A stretch of 20,248 nt of DNA from Pseudomonadota bacterium (GCA_008501575.1 QQUO01000300.1:1-20248), one strand, 5' to 3'. Positions 1 to 7,621 are shown, numbered from the stretch's first letter. Translations and numbers: made by a program. The notes: a model not told the origin generated them from the letters alone.

Positions 1-2523
1 ATTGTTATTGCCTGTTCAAAAAAACAGGACCGCTTAACATTTTTTAATTTTTTCGATGAATTAAATGTTGAGAAAATACTCACTGCCAGCGATTTTTCGC
101 AAATGACCGAGTTATTGGCAGCAGATGGATCAGCCGTGGATTTGTTGGCAGTTGAGGTTTCCAGCCAATGGATAAAAAGCATGCAACAATTAGAACAGTT
201 GCGGATTGATTTTCCGGATTTGAAAATTATTGGATTGGTGGCTGATGACATTCGTTTTAACTACCCTGAATATCAGCAAATCAAACAATGGGTGGCTGAA
301 TTGGTGTACTCACCACTGACCCACAACCAGTTGGTGGCGACTGCTGCTTTGTTTGATGTCAATAAAAGTATCGACAGTGAATTGGATTGTTACTTGCAGG
401 GACCATTCCAGGTTGGCAGTTTACCGTTACTCCTGGTACAAGCGAAAAATCATCACATTGTTCAGGTCAACGAAAATTTTTTACAGTACTTTAAAGTTTA
501 TAAGGAACAAATTATCGGCCAACCATGGACTGATTATCTGGCCCTGGAGCAGCAACAAAAAATTGACCAATACCAAACCAGCCTTAATGAATCAGGGCGT
601 CTGGAAATTCAATCCAAATGGTCCATTAACAGTCAATCTTATCCCGTTAAGCTCTGTGCTTTTTATCTAAATTTTAATGGTGTACCCCATTATCTAATTG
701 AATTACATGATCAAAGTGACCATGTGTTCCAGCAAAAAATGCTGTATTTTTTAGACAAAATCAGAGCGGTTGATTTTGTTTCTAAACGATCAAGTGAATT
801 GTTAAAGCAAATGGTGTTATGGGCTGATTTTGATTTTTGTTTTATGTTGACCAAAAGCCGTGGTCAGACTTATAACAACATCTTATTTGATTTTTCAAAC
901 TCGCAGTATGCTGAGCACTTTATTGAAAGCCGGCATGATTTTATTTTCAGAAAACTCAAAGACGTGCGAATTTTGTCATTAAGTGAGCAAGCCAGCGAAC
1001 ACATTCCGGGTGATGAATTTATCACCAAGAATAATGTTGAATCAATCATGGTTTTTAACAGTCGGGTGAATAAACAGCACCAAGCCATTTTGGTATTGGG
1101 GGGACAGCGGACATATCAGCGTTGGAATCACCTTAAATTATTATTCAGTAAATTGGTCGAGCATTACCGAGCCAGTATGGCTTTTAAATTGTTAAAGCAA
1201 TCCCATGAGTCGGAAAGTCAATATGACGTGCTCACTAACCTAATGAATCGACGATATATCATTAAATACATCGAAAAATCGATTGAAAAAGCGGCTCAAA
1301 CCAAACAATCTTTGGCAGTAATATTTTTGGATTTGGATCGATTTAAAGTGATTAATGATTCTTTGGGACATGATGTGGGTGACCAAGTGCTGGTCAATGT
1401 CGCCAAAATTCTTAACGACCATGTGCAAGATTATGGGGTGGCAGCTCGCTATGCGGGTGATGAGTTTTTAATGCTGTTAAATCGTCATGTAACGACAGAC
1501 TCCGTCAAAGAAGTGGCCAATAATATTCTCAAAACGGTGGCAGAGCCGGTGACATTGACCGATGGCAGCGAAATCAAAATAACCATATCTTTAGGCATCG
1601 CTCTTTACCCCGATCACGGCAAAATGGTTAATTCTTTAATTAAACACGCTGATGTGGCCTTATACGATGCAAAATTAAATGGTAAAAATCAATATTCGAT
1701 TTACCGTACGGAATTGGATGGCGAACAGGCTAAACAAAGCGAGGAAATGGTTAAGAGTTTGGAGCAAGCCATTGAGTCTGATCAGATCGACGTTTACTAT
1801 CAGCCAAAGATAGATGCCAAATCTGAGGATATTGTTGGCTTTGAGGCGCTGGTCAGGTGGCAGCATCCTGAATTGGGTGTTATCAGCCCTGGATTATTTG
1901 TGCCCTTGGCTGAGCAGTCTGGTTTGATTCATAAAATTGGCTTACTGGTGATAGAAAAATCGGCGCGAAGTTTAAAAAAATGGCAGACTAATTATGATTT
2001 ACCCCTGACCATGTCAGTGAATCTGTCGCCCATACAGCTGAATGATAACCGTTTAATCGATCGCATTCGTTATGTCCTTAATCAAACAAAAATTCAGCCA
2101 AAACATTTGGACTTTGAAATCACTGAAAGTGAAAAATTCAAAAGCGTTAAAGATGCCTTGGTGATGTTTAAGCGGATTGTGGAATTGGGTTGTACTTTGT
2201 CCATTGATGATTTTGGTACCGGCCATTCTACCTTAGACTATTTACGAAAAATTCCGGCAAAAACCCTTAAAATCGACCAGGTATTTGTAAAAAACATTGG
2301 CTTAAGTCCTGATGATGAAGCCATTTTGGATGCCACCATCGACATGGCTAAACGGGTTGGACATGTCATTGTGGCGGAAGGTGTTGAAACTGAGCTGCAA
2401 CGCCAATACTTAAGTCAAAAAGGATGTGATTATTTTCAAGGCTATTTATTCAGCCGTCCGCTACCGGCGGCACAAATAGAGAAAATACTTGATCAGCGGG
2501 CGCAAATCTTAAAAAACCATTAA
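1..2523 (+). CDS. PAS/GGDEF/EAL cyclic-di-GMP signalling protein with degenerate receiver-like N-terminus (5' end outside window)
   Basis: The frame is open from the first base, and the 34 codons before the first ATG (103) read like the start of a receiver domain, so the gene probably begins left of the window. Numbering from that ATG: the receiver-like segment runs to about residue 85, PAS about 105-205, a GAF-like region about 215-355, GGDEF about 375-535 and EAL about 555-795. The receiver lacks its usual residues: the acidic pair is absent, Glu18 sits where the phosphorylated Asp should be (DLLAVEV), and the later Thr/Ser and Lys are replaced. The cyclase signature is AGDEF (451-455) rather than GGDEF, and the RxxD inhibitory site is missing (Gln and Gly at those positions). 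The EAL domain keeps EAL (581-583), NLS, EITE, DDFG, KID, EGVE and QGYLFS motifs, so c-di-GMP hydrolysis is the likely output, with GGDEF possibly acting as a GTP-sensing module. No membrane segment is evident, so it is probably cytoplasmic. Confidence 0.9.
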   Translation: MVIACSKKQDRLTFFNFFDELNVEKILTASDFSQMTELLAADGSAVDLLAVEVSSQWIKSMQQLEQLRIDFPDLKIIGLVADDIRFNYPEYQQIKQWVAELVYSPLTHNQLVATAALFDVNKSIDSELDCYLQGPFQVGSLPLLLVQAKNHHIVQVNENFLQYFKVYKEQIIGQPWTDYLALEQQQKIDQYQTSLNESGRLEIQSKWSINSQSYPVKLCAFYLNFNGVPHYLIELHDQSDHVFQQKMLYFLDKIRAVDFVSKRSSELLKQMVLWADFDFCFMLTKSRGQTYNNILFDFSNSQYAEHFIESRHDFIFRKLKDVRILSLSEQASEHIPGDEFITKNNVESIMVFNSRVNKQHQAILVLGGQRTYQRWNHLKLLFSKLVEHYRASMAFKLLKQSHESESQYDVLTNLMNRRYIIKYIEKSIEKAAQTKQSLAVIFLDLDRFKVINDSLGHDVGDQVLVNVAKILNDHVQDYGVAARYAGDEFLMLLNRHVTTDSVKEVANNILKTVAEPVTLTDGSEIKITISLGIALYPDHGKMVNSLIKHADVALYDAKLNGKNQYSIYRTELDGEQAKQSEEMVKSLEQAIESDQIDVYYQPKIDAKSEDIVGFEALVRWQHPELGVISPGLFVPLAEQSGLIHKIGLLVIEKSARSLKKWQTNYDLPLTMSVNLSPIQLNDNRLIDRIRYVLNQTKIQPKHLDFEITESEKFKSVKDALVMFKRIVELGCTLSIDDFGTGHSTLDYLRKIPAKTLKIDQVFVKNIGLSPDDEAILDATIDMAKRVGHVIVAEGVETELQRQYLSQKGCDYFQGYLFSRPLPAAQIEKILDQRAQILKNH

Positions 2524-2529
2524 CCATAA

Positions 2530-2557
2530 TGAACTTTACAGCAGTGAATGAGTCCAA
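2530..2557 (+). promoter_or_regulatory. Putative sigma-E (RpoE) autoregulatory promoter of rpoE
   Basis: TGAACTT at 2530-2536 and GTCCAA at 2552-2557 are separated by 15 bases. The known sigma-E pattern is GGAACTT, about 15-16 bases, GTCTAA, so each element differs at one position. The site fills the short gap before rpoE. Transcription would begin near 2564, which fits a start at ATG 2594 better than the upstream ATG at 2570. Autoregulation of rpoE is the rule in this family; use of this site is inferred. Confidence 0.5.
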
Positions 2558-2593
2558 CCAGGCACATGAATGAAGCAAGACAATAATAAAAAA

Positions 2594-3205
2594 ATGTCAG
2601 AAAAAACCCTCGATTCTGAATTAGTCGATCAAGCCAAGCAAGGGCATATGGCCGCTTTTGAGATGTTGGTAAATCGTTACCAGCAACGGGTGGCTAATGT
2701 GATTGCAAAACTGGTGAAAGATCGCAGTGAAATCGAAGATGTGGCTCAGGAAGTGTTTATCAAGGTTTTTCGAGCCTTACCCCGCTTTCGCGGTGACAGT
2801 TCATTCTATACCTGGGTTTATCGGATTGCCATTAATACCGCCAAAAACCATTTGGTGGCCAAATCAAGGCGCATTCAAAATACCCAGGTTGAATATGAAG
2901 AAGCGGAATCTTTCAGTGCCAATGAAGCGCACCGGAACTTAGATACTCCCGATGCGGTCTATGCCCGTGGTGAGCTTGAACAGGTTATGGCGAAAGCCAT
3001 TAGCCAGCTGCCAGAAGACCTTAAAACAGCGATCATACTGCGCGAAGTGGATGGTCTAAGTTATGAAGAGATTGCCGCAGAAATGGCTTGTCCCATCGGC
3101 ACCGTTCGGTCACGAATTTTTCGGGCCCGAGATGCCATTGATCAGGCTTTAAGGCCCTTATTAGACAAAGAGAATAATAGTAAAGAAAATGTCAGAACAA
3201 TCTAA
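2594..3205 (+). CDS. rpoE: RNA polymerase sigma-E factor (RpoE/AlgU, ECF family)
   Basis: Extracytoplasmic-function sigma factor that directs RNA polymerase to envelope-stress promoters. Region 2 is clear (AAFEMLVNRYQ, then EDVAQEVFIKVFRALPRF and the FYTWVYRIAINTAKN stretch), and region 4 carries LPEDLKTAIILREVDGLSYE followed by the GTVRSRIFRAR helix-turn-helix. I chose ATG 2594, giving 203 residues beginning MSEKTLDSELV, because it matches the usual RpoE start and lies about 30 bases downstream of the expected sigma-E transcription start. An in-frame ATG at 2570 would add eight Lys/Asn/Gln-rich residues and lie almost at the transcription start. The 3' end overlaps rseA by 17 bases, indicating translational coupling with its anti-sigma factor. 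Confidence 0.95.
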   Translation: MSEKTLDSELVDQAKQGHMAAFEMLVNRYQQRVANVIAKLVKDRSEIEDVAQEVFIKVFRALPRFRGDSSFYTWVYRIAINTAKNHLVAKSRRIQNTQVEYEEAESFSANEAHRNLDTPDAVYARGELEQVMAKAISQLPEDLKTAIILREVDGLSYEEIAAEMACPIGTVRSRIFRARDAIDQALRPLLDKENNSKENVRTI

Positions 3206-3788
3206 ACAAAATATTTCAGACTTAATGGATGGTGAATTATCCCGTGATTGTAGCCGCTTTTTATTAAAGCGTATGAATCACGATGCTGATTTTAGGCGAA
3301 GTTGGAATCACTACCATTTATTGCGCTCTGCGGTGCAACAAGATAGTCAGGCACCTTTAATGCTCGATTTGGGGAATCGGGTGGTGCAGCGCTTGCAGCA
3401 AAGCTCAGCATCAGTTGTTCAGTCGCCAAAATCTGGTCACCGCTGGTTAAAAACGATAACCGGTTCAGCCATTGCGGCTTCTGTGGCATTGTTGGCAGTC
3501 ATGTCTTTTAATCAAAATAATGTCATGTCCGGTGATGTCGATTTAGGGATGCCGGAATATGCTAAAACATCGAAACAACTGATTAATCCGCCCAATGCCG
3601 TTACCGCTCGGGTTGAGCAACAACCGCGTTACACCCGCTACCCGGATCTCACTCCGCAGGTGCAGCATTATATTATGGACAAAAATACCCAGACAGCAAT
3701 TCCGATTTACTATCGGGTATGGCATAACAACCAATTGCCGGTACAACAAACCATTCAGTACCAAGCCGGTCGCTATACGGACGAATGA
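3189..3788 (+). CDS. rseA: Anti-sigma-E factor RseA/MucA-like
   Basis: Single-pass inner-membrane protein that holds sigma-E inactive until proteolysis. The N-terminal cytoplasmic domain has the typical start with DLMDGELSRD (about 11-20) and the RRSWNHYHLLR helix (about 36-46). One membrane segment lies at about 89-107, and a short periplasmic region of about 90 residues follows. Length is 199 residues, near the RseA/MucA norm. It sits directly after rpoE with a 17-base overlap and shares a 4-base overlap with rseC. No rseB/mucB gene follows, so the periplasmic regulator that normally shields RseA is absent here. The C-terminal half is poorly conserved in the family, so the call rests on the N-terminal motifs, topology and position. 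Confidence 0.87.
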   Translation: MSEQSKQNISDLMDGELSRDCSRFLLKRMNHDADFRRSWNHYHLLRSAVQQDSQAPLMLDLGNRVVQRLQQSSASVVQSPKSGHRWLKTITGSAIAASVALLAVMSFNQNNVMSGDVDLGMPEYAKTSKQLINPPNAVTARVEQQPRYTRYPDLTPQVQHYIMDKNTQTAIPIYYRVWHNNQLPVQQTIQYQAGRYTDE

Positions 3789-4255
3789 TTAGATGGGCCA
3801 CAATTGTGGCGAAATCGCCGCAATGGGTGGAATTAAAGTTAGTCAAGCAAACGCCCTGTCAGGGTTGTACCGGTCAATGCCATCGACCTTTATTTAAGCT
3901 TTTTTCCATTCAAGATGATAACTTCCGTATTTATCAACATCAAACGGGGCTGCAATTAAGCAACAGCCATTTATTATTTGACGAAGATCCAGCAGCGCGA
4001 CAGGTTGGTCAGCAGGTGGGATTGCAGATTGATGATGGTGACATGCTGGCAGGTGGATTTCAGTTTTATGTGTGGCCTTTGCTGATGATTATCTTGTCCA
4101 TGGCTGTTGGTCATTACTTCGCTGTAGTTACTGAACAGTCACCGGATTTATGGGCGTTTATTGGCATGCTGTTGGCATTAACGTGGGTGTTTTTTCGCTA
4201 CAGAATAAAACACCAATCAACGACATCAAAACTTCCCAAAGTCACAGTTTTATGA
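3785..4255 (+). CDS. rseC: RseC/MucC-family membrane protein
   Basis: A 156-residue protein with an N-terminal cysteine cluster CQGCTGQC (Cys25, Cys28, Cys32) and two membrane segments at about 92-112 and 121-138, the layout of the RseC/MucC family. RseC homologues modulate sigma-E and serve the SoxR-reducing RsxABCDGE/RseC system; the cysteines fit an iron-sulphur or redox role. Its ATG overlaps the rseA stop codon (ATGA at 3785-3788), so it is translationally coupled to the sigma-E operon. The gene ends 120 bases before mucD. Which of the two family roles applies here cannot be read from sequence. Confidence 0.87.
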   Translation: MIRWATIVAKSPQWVELKLVKQTPCQGCTGQCHRPLFKLFSIQDDNFRIYQHQTGLQLSNSHLLFDEDPAARQVGQQVGLQIDDGDMLAGGFQFYVWPLLMIILSMAVGHYFAVVTEQSPDLWAFIGMLLALTWVFFRYRIKHQSTTSKLPKVTVL

Positions 4256-4301
4256 AGGTGAGACCAATTTATTTCTGTGACCTGATTCTGTAAAAATGCA
4301 C

Positions 4302-4337
4302 AGACTTTTATGGCACTTGTCTTTTCTATAAAAGTCT
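4302..4337. repeat. 10-bp perfect inverted repeat upstream of mucD
   Basis: AGACTTTTAT (4302-4311) is the exact reverse complement of ATAAAAGTCT (4328-4337). Two further pairs (a G-T and a G-C) can extend the stem inward. There is no T run after it, so it is a poor intrinsic terminator. Its right arm contains the -10 element of the putative sigma-E promoter, so it could be an operator, or a hairpin in read-through rseC-mucD transcripts. Confidence 0.45.
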
Positions 4338-4339
4338 AT
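4312..4339 (+). promoter_or_regulatory. Possible sigma-E promoter of mucD
   Basis: GGCACTT (4312-4318), a 15-base spacer and GTCTAT (4334-4339) resemble GGAACTT-N15-GTCTAA with one mismatch in each element. The mismatch in the -35 falls in the normally well kept AAC core, so this is weaker than the site before rpoE. Transcription would start near 4346, about 30 bases before the mucD ATG. mucD/degP genes are classic sigma-E targets, which supports the reading. Confidence 0.35.
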
Positions 4340-4375
4340 AGTTATATCAATTATAAAACACCTAAGGAGAAGCTT

Positions 4376-5113
4376 ATGAAACAACGATTATTGACACTCA
4401 TGGTCTTTAGTTTTATTTTAATCGTGCCCGGGTTAGCGGCTGCACAGTTACCGGATTTCACTCAACTTGTGAAAGAATCGGCACCGGCAGTGGTCAATAT
4501 TCGGGCCCGAGAAAATGCTGATCAAACAGCACAGGGTCAAAACATGCCTAATGATGAGCTGTTTCGTTTTTTTGGTATTCCGAATCCAGGCAATCCACCC
4601 AACAGAGATCGGGTGTCAGGTGGAACCGGTTTTATCATTTCCGCTGACGGCTATATTTTAACCAATCGCCACGTGGTGGATGGTGCTGATAAAATTACAG
4701 TCACCATGAAAGACCGAAGAGAATTAGACGCCGAAATTATTGGCGAAGATGAAGCCAGTGATGTGGCGGTTCTCAAGGTTGATGCTAAAAATTTACCAAC
4801 TTTAAAATTGGGTTCTGTGAATGACCTGGAAATCGGCGAATGGGTTATGGCCATTGGCTCTCCATTGAGTTTTGAAAATTCAGTCACCAAGGGTATTGTA
4901 AGTGCCAAAGGCCGACAAATCAGAGGACAACAGTACATTCCCTATATCCAATCAGATGTTCCCATTAATCGTGGTAACTCCGGAGGCCCTTTAATCAATA
5001 TGGCCGGTGAAGTGGTGGCCATCAATACCCTGATATTTTCTAACACCGGTGGTTACATGGGCATTTCCTTTTCTATTCCCATAGATGTGGCGATGAATGT
5101 GGCTTATCAATGA
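4376..5113 (+). CDS. mucD: MucD/DegQ-type periplasmic serine protease, protease-domain half (ends at in-frame TGA)
   Basis: HtrA-family periplasmic protease and chaperone that clears misfolded envelope proteins. I chose ATG 4376 over an upstream in-frame ATG (4310) because a strong ribosome site, TAAGGAGA (4363-4370), precedes it and it begins a signal peptide (MKQRLLTLMV, hydrophobic core, AAAQ cleavage site near residue 23-24). The trypsin-like domain is complete: His99 in TNRHVVDGA, Asp129 in ASDVAVLKVD, Ser202 in RGNSGGPL. Reading stops at codon 246 (TGA, 5111-5113), where homologues continue through a linker into two PDZ domains. The same frame resumes directly and encodes both PDZ domains, so this is one gene split by one codon. 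As it stands it would give a secreted protease domain without PDZ domains. Uncertain: sequencing error, nonsense mutation or readthrough. Confidence 0.85.
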   Translation: MKQRLLTLMVFSFILIVPGLAAAQLPDFTQLVKESAPAVVNIRARENADQTAQGQNMPNDELFRFFGIPNPGNPPNRDRVSGGTGFIISADGYILTNRHVVDGADKITVTMKDRRELDAEIIGEDEASDVAVLKVDAKNLPTLKLGSVNDLEIGEWVMAIGSPLSFENSVTKGIVSAKGRQIRGQQYIPYIQSDVPINRGNSGGPLINMAGEVVAINTLIFSNTGGYMGISFSIPIDVAMNVAYQ

Positions 5114-5125
5114 CGTCAAGACGGT

Positions 5126-5740
5126 GTGGTTAAACGGGGTTTGGTGGGTGTTGGTATCGAAAATGTAACCCAAAAAATGGCTGATTATATGGCAATGAAA
5201 ACACCCAAAGGGGCTTTGGTGAATCAAGTTTCAGAAGGCAGTGCCGCTGAAAAAGCCGGTATTAAAGTCGGTGATGTTATTATTCGCTTTAATGGGCAGG
5301 ACATCAGCACCGCTGAGACATTGCCGCCCATCGTCGGACTGGTACAACCAAATACCAAAGTCAATTTAGAGGTGTTTCGTGATGGTAAAGTTAAACGTTT
5401 AACCACTGAGTTAGATGCTCTGGATGAAACCGTGGCTGGCTTGGATTCAGAGGATCAGGATTCAGTACAAGCCGGTATTGGTTTTTCAGTCAGTAAACTG
5501 TCTGAGCAAGATAAAAACAGAACCGGTGAAGACAAAGGGGTTATTGTTTCTGATATCAGCGACCGAGAGGTACAACGAGCCCAATTAAGGGTCGGCGATG
5601 TTATTAAAGAAGTGAATAAGCAACCCATTGAAAATTTATCTGATTTTAGTGATGCCATTGATGCTTTAAAAGAAGGTCAACCATTGGTTTTACTGGTTAA
5701 ACAAGGGCCGGCAAATCGCTTTATTGTGATTGAACGCTAA
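5126..5740 (+). pseudogene. mucD: MucD/DegQ PDZ-domain half, in frame after the TGA
   Basis: The same reading frame continues after the TGA: four codons (RQDG) lead to GTG 5126 and then KRGLVGVGIENV, the normal MucD entry into PDZ1. PDZ1 covers roughly residues 1-95 of this part (GALVNQVSEGSAAEKAGI, then GDVIIRFNG) and PDZ2 the last 85 or so (GVIVSDISDREVQRAQLRVG, then GDVIKEVN). No other stop or frameshift is present up to TAA 5740. Joined with the upstream half the protein would be about 454 residues, normal for MucD. Alone this part has no signal peptide and no convincing ribosome site before the GTG, so independent translation could only come from reinitiation 12 bases after the stop. Such a PDZ fragment would stay in the cytoplasm. 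Confidence 0.8.
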
Positions 5741-5758
5741 CGCAATTGCGTATAGAAT
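5730..5758 (+). promoter_or_regulatory. Possible sigma-70 promoter of lepA-lepB
   Basis: TTGAAC (5730-5735), 17 bases, TAGAAT (5753-5758). The -10 matches TATAAT at five of six positions and the -35 keeps TTGA. It spans the mucD stop codon. Transcription would begin at about 5765, inside the left arm of the hairpin at 5761-5795, so either that hairpin would be a 5' leader element or this promoter is not used. Confidence 0.3.
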
Positions 5759-5760
5759 AC

Positions 5761-5795
5761 ACAACAAATCCCATGCATTCGATGGGATTTGTTGT
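5761..5795. terminator. 14-bp perfect hairpin between mucD and lepA, probable terminator or leader structure
   Basis: ACAACAAATCCCAT (5761-5774) and ATGGGATTTGTTGT (5782-5795) pair perfectly around the 7-base loop GCATTCG. The stem is AU-rich at its base, and only a short U-rich stretch follows (TTGTTTC), so it is an imperfect intrinsic terminator. The position, 20 bases after the mucD stop, suits the end of the sigma-E operon. The right arm includes a TTG codon in the lepA frame, which argues against an extended lepA start there. Confidence 0.45.
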
Positions 5796-5836
5796 TTCTG
5801 GAAACCCAATCATCACGCGAGGCTATTAAACACAAC

Positions 5837-7621
5837 ATGAAAAATATAAGGAATTTTTCAATAATTGCACATATAGACCATGGAAAATCGACTTTAGCAG
5901 ATCGTTTTATACAGGTTTGTGGTGGTTTAACCGAACGCGAAATGGACCAACAGGTATTGGACAGTATGGATATCGAACGGGAACGTGGTATTACCATTAA
6001 ATCACAGTCGGTGCGCTTAAAATACCAGGCAGAGGATGGCCAAGAATACCAGTTTAATTTAATTGACACCCCGGGCCATGTGGATTTTTCTTATGAAGTG
6101 TCACGATCCCTGGCTGCCTGTGAAGGGGCTTTGTTGGTGGTTGATGCGGCCCAAGGTGTGGAAGCGCAGTCTGTGGCCAATTGCTACACCGCGCTCGATA
6201 TGGGTTTAGAAGTAATTCCGGTTATCAATAAAATCGATTTACCTTCCGCTGACGTGGAGCGGGTAAAATCTGAAATTGAAGACGTGATTGGCATTGATGC
6301 CTCTGATGCCTTATTGGTTTCAGCAAAGACAGGGGAAGGTATTGAGACCGTATTAGAAGCCATAGCTGCGCGTATACCAGCGCCGAAAGGTGACCCTGAA
6401 GCGCCATTACAAGCGTCCATTATTGATTCCTGGTTTGATAATTATTTAGGTGTGGTTTCTTTGGTCCGGGTGTTTAACGGAACATTACGGGTCAAAGATA
6501 AAATCATCATTATGTCCCTAAAAGACCAACAATTGGTCGATGGTTTAGGTACATTTAATCCCAAAAGAACACCAAAAGATTGTCTGGATTGTGGCGAAGT
6601 GGGTTACGTCAATGCTTCAATTAAGGATGTTCATGGTGCACCGGTGGGTGATACCATCACCACCCTGAAAAACCCTGCCAGCCGTCCTTTACCGGGATTT
6701 AAGAAGTCACAACCGCGGGTTTTTGCGGGATTGTTTCCAACCTCTGCGGATGACTATCAAGATTTGCGTGAAGCATTGGAAAAATTACAATTAAATGATG
6801 CCTCATTGGTTTATGAACCGGAATCATCCACTGCTTTGGGATTTGGCTTTCGCTGTGGGTTCTTGGGCATGTTGCATATGGAAGTGGTGCAAGAGCGGAT
6901 TGAGCGTGAGTTTGATGTGGATTTAATTACCACGGCGCCGACGGTTGTTTACGAATTGGTCAAAAAAGATGGTAGTCGGGTTATGCTTGATAATCCGGCC
7001 GATTTACCGGACATGTTTGAAGAAATACGTGAGCCGATTATTACCGCCAATATTTTATTACCCCAGGATTATGTTGGTAATGTCATAACCCTGTGTATTG
7101 AAAAACGCGGCAGCCAAAAAAATATTGTTTATTTGGGCAGACAAGTGCAGTTAAAGTTTGATTTACCCTTAAGTGAAGTGGTGCTTGATTTTTTTGATCG
7201 ATTAAAATCTGTGAGTCGGGGTTATGCTTCTTTTGAATATGAATTCAGTCATTATGAGGCCGGTCCCTTTATTCGTTTAGATGTTCTGATTAATGCAGAG
7301 CGTGTTGATGCACTGTCTGTTTTAACACACCGGGACAATGCCCAACAACGGGGCAGAAGTTTAACCGAACGGCTCAAAGATCTGATTCCACGACAAATGT
7401 TTGATGTGGCCATTCAAGCCGCCATTGGCTCACAGATTATTGCCCGCACCACGGTTAAAGCTTTGCGTAAAAATGTGACCGCCAAATGTTATGGTGGTGA
7501 TGCTTCCCGTAAAAAGAAATTATTGGAAAAACAAAAAGCCGGAAAGAAAAGGATGAAACAAATCGGCCGTGTAGAAGTACCGCAAGAAGCCTTTTTAGCG
7601 GTCTTAAAAGTTGATAAATAG
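5837..7621 (+). CDS. lepA: Elongation factor 4 (LepA), ribosome-associated GTPase
   Basis: Translational GTPase that acts on ribosomes, linked to back-translocation and ribosome biogenesis. From ATG 5837 the protein has 594 residues, close to the usual 599. It begins MKNIRNFSIIAHIDHGKST with the P-loop at about 11-18; the G2 region ERGITIKSQSV, G3 DTPGHVDF and G4 NKIDLP follow. The LepA-specific C-terminal domain is present (RLDVLINAERVDALSVL, then the basic KCYGGDASRKKKLLEKQK stretch). An in-frame upstream TTG exists but lies inside the hairpin and encodes non-conserved residues, so it was rejected. GAGG about 14 bases before the ATG is a weak ribosome site. lepB follows after 12 bases, a classic bacterial pair. 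Confidence 0.97.
   Translation: MKNIRNFSIIAHIDHGKSTLADRFIQVCGGLTEREMDQQVLDSMDIERERGITIKSQSVRLKYQAEDGQEYQFNLIDTPGHVDFSYEVSRSLAACEGALLVVDAAQGVEAQSVANCYTALDMGLEVIPVINKIDLPSADVERVKSEIEDVIGIDASDALLVSAKTGEGIETVLEAIAARIPAPKGDPEAPLQASIIDSWFDNYLGVVSLVRVFNGTLRVKDKIIIMSLKDQQLVDGLGTFNPKRTPKDCLDCGEVGYVNASIKDVHGAPVGDTITTLKNPASRPLPGFKKSQPRVFAGLFPTSADDYQDLREALEKLQLNDASLVYEPESSTALGFGFRCGFLGMLHMEVVQERIEREFDVDLITTAPTVVYELVKKDGSRVMLDNPADLPDMFEEIREPIITANILLPQDYVGNVITLCIEKRGSQKNIVYLGRQVQLKFDLPLSEVVLDFFDRLKSVSRGYASFEYEFSHYEAGPFIRLDVLINAERVDALSVLTHRDNAQQRGRSLTERLKDLIPRQMFDVAIQAAIGSQIIARTTVKALRKNVTAKCYGGDASRKKKLLEKQKAGKKRMKQIGRVEVPQEAFLAVLKVDK

Noticed and set aside
4310..4375. mucD start at the upstream ATG 4310
   Set aside because: It would place a non-conserved 22-residue extension before a normal signal peptide, and the good ribosome site belongs to ATG 4376.
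5111..5113. TGA in mucD as a selenocysteine codon
   Set aside because: The position is normally Leu, is not catalytic, and I saw no convincing SECIS-like hairpin directly downstream.
5789..5836. lepA start at TTG 5789
   Set aside because: It lies inside a hairpin arm and adds 16 non-conserved residues; ATG 5837 gives the canonical N-terminus.
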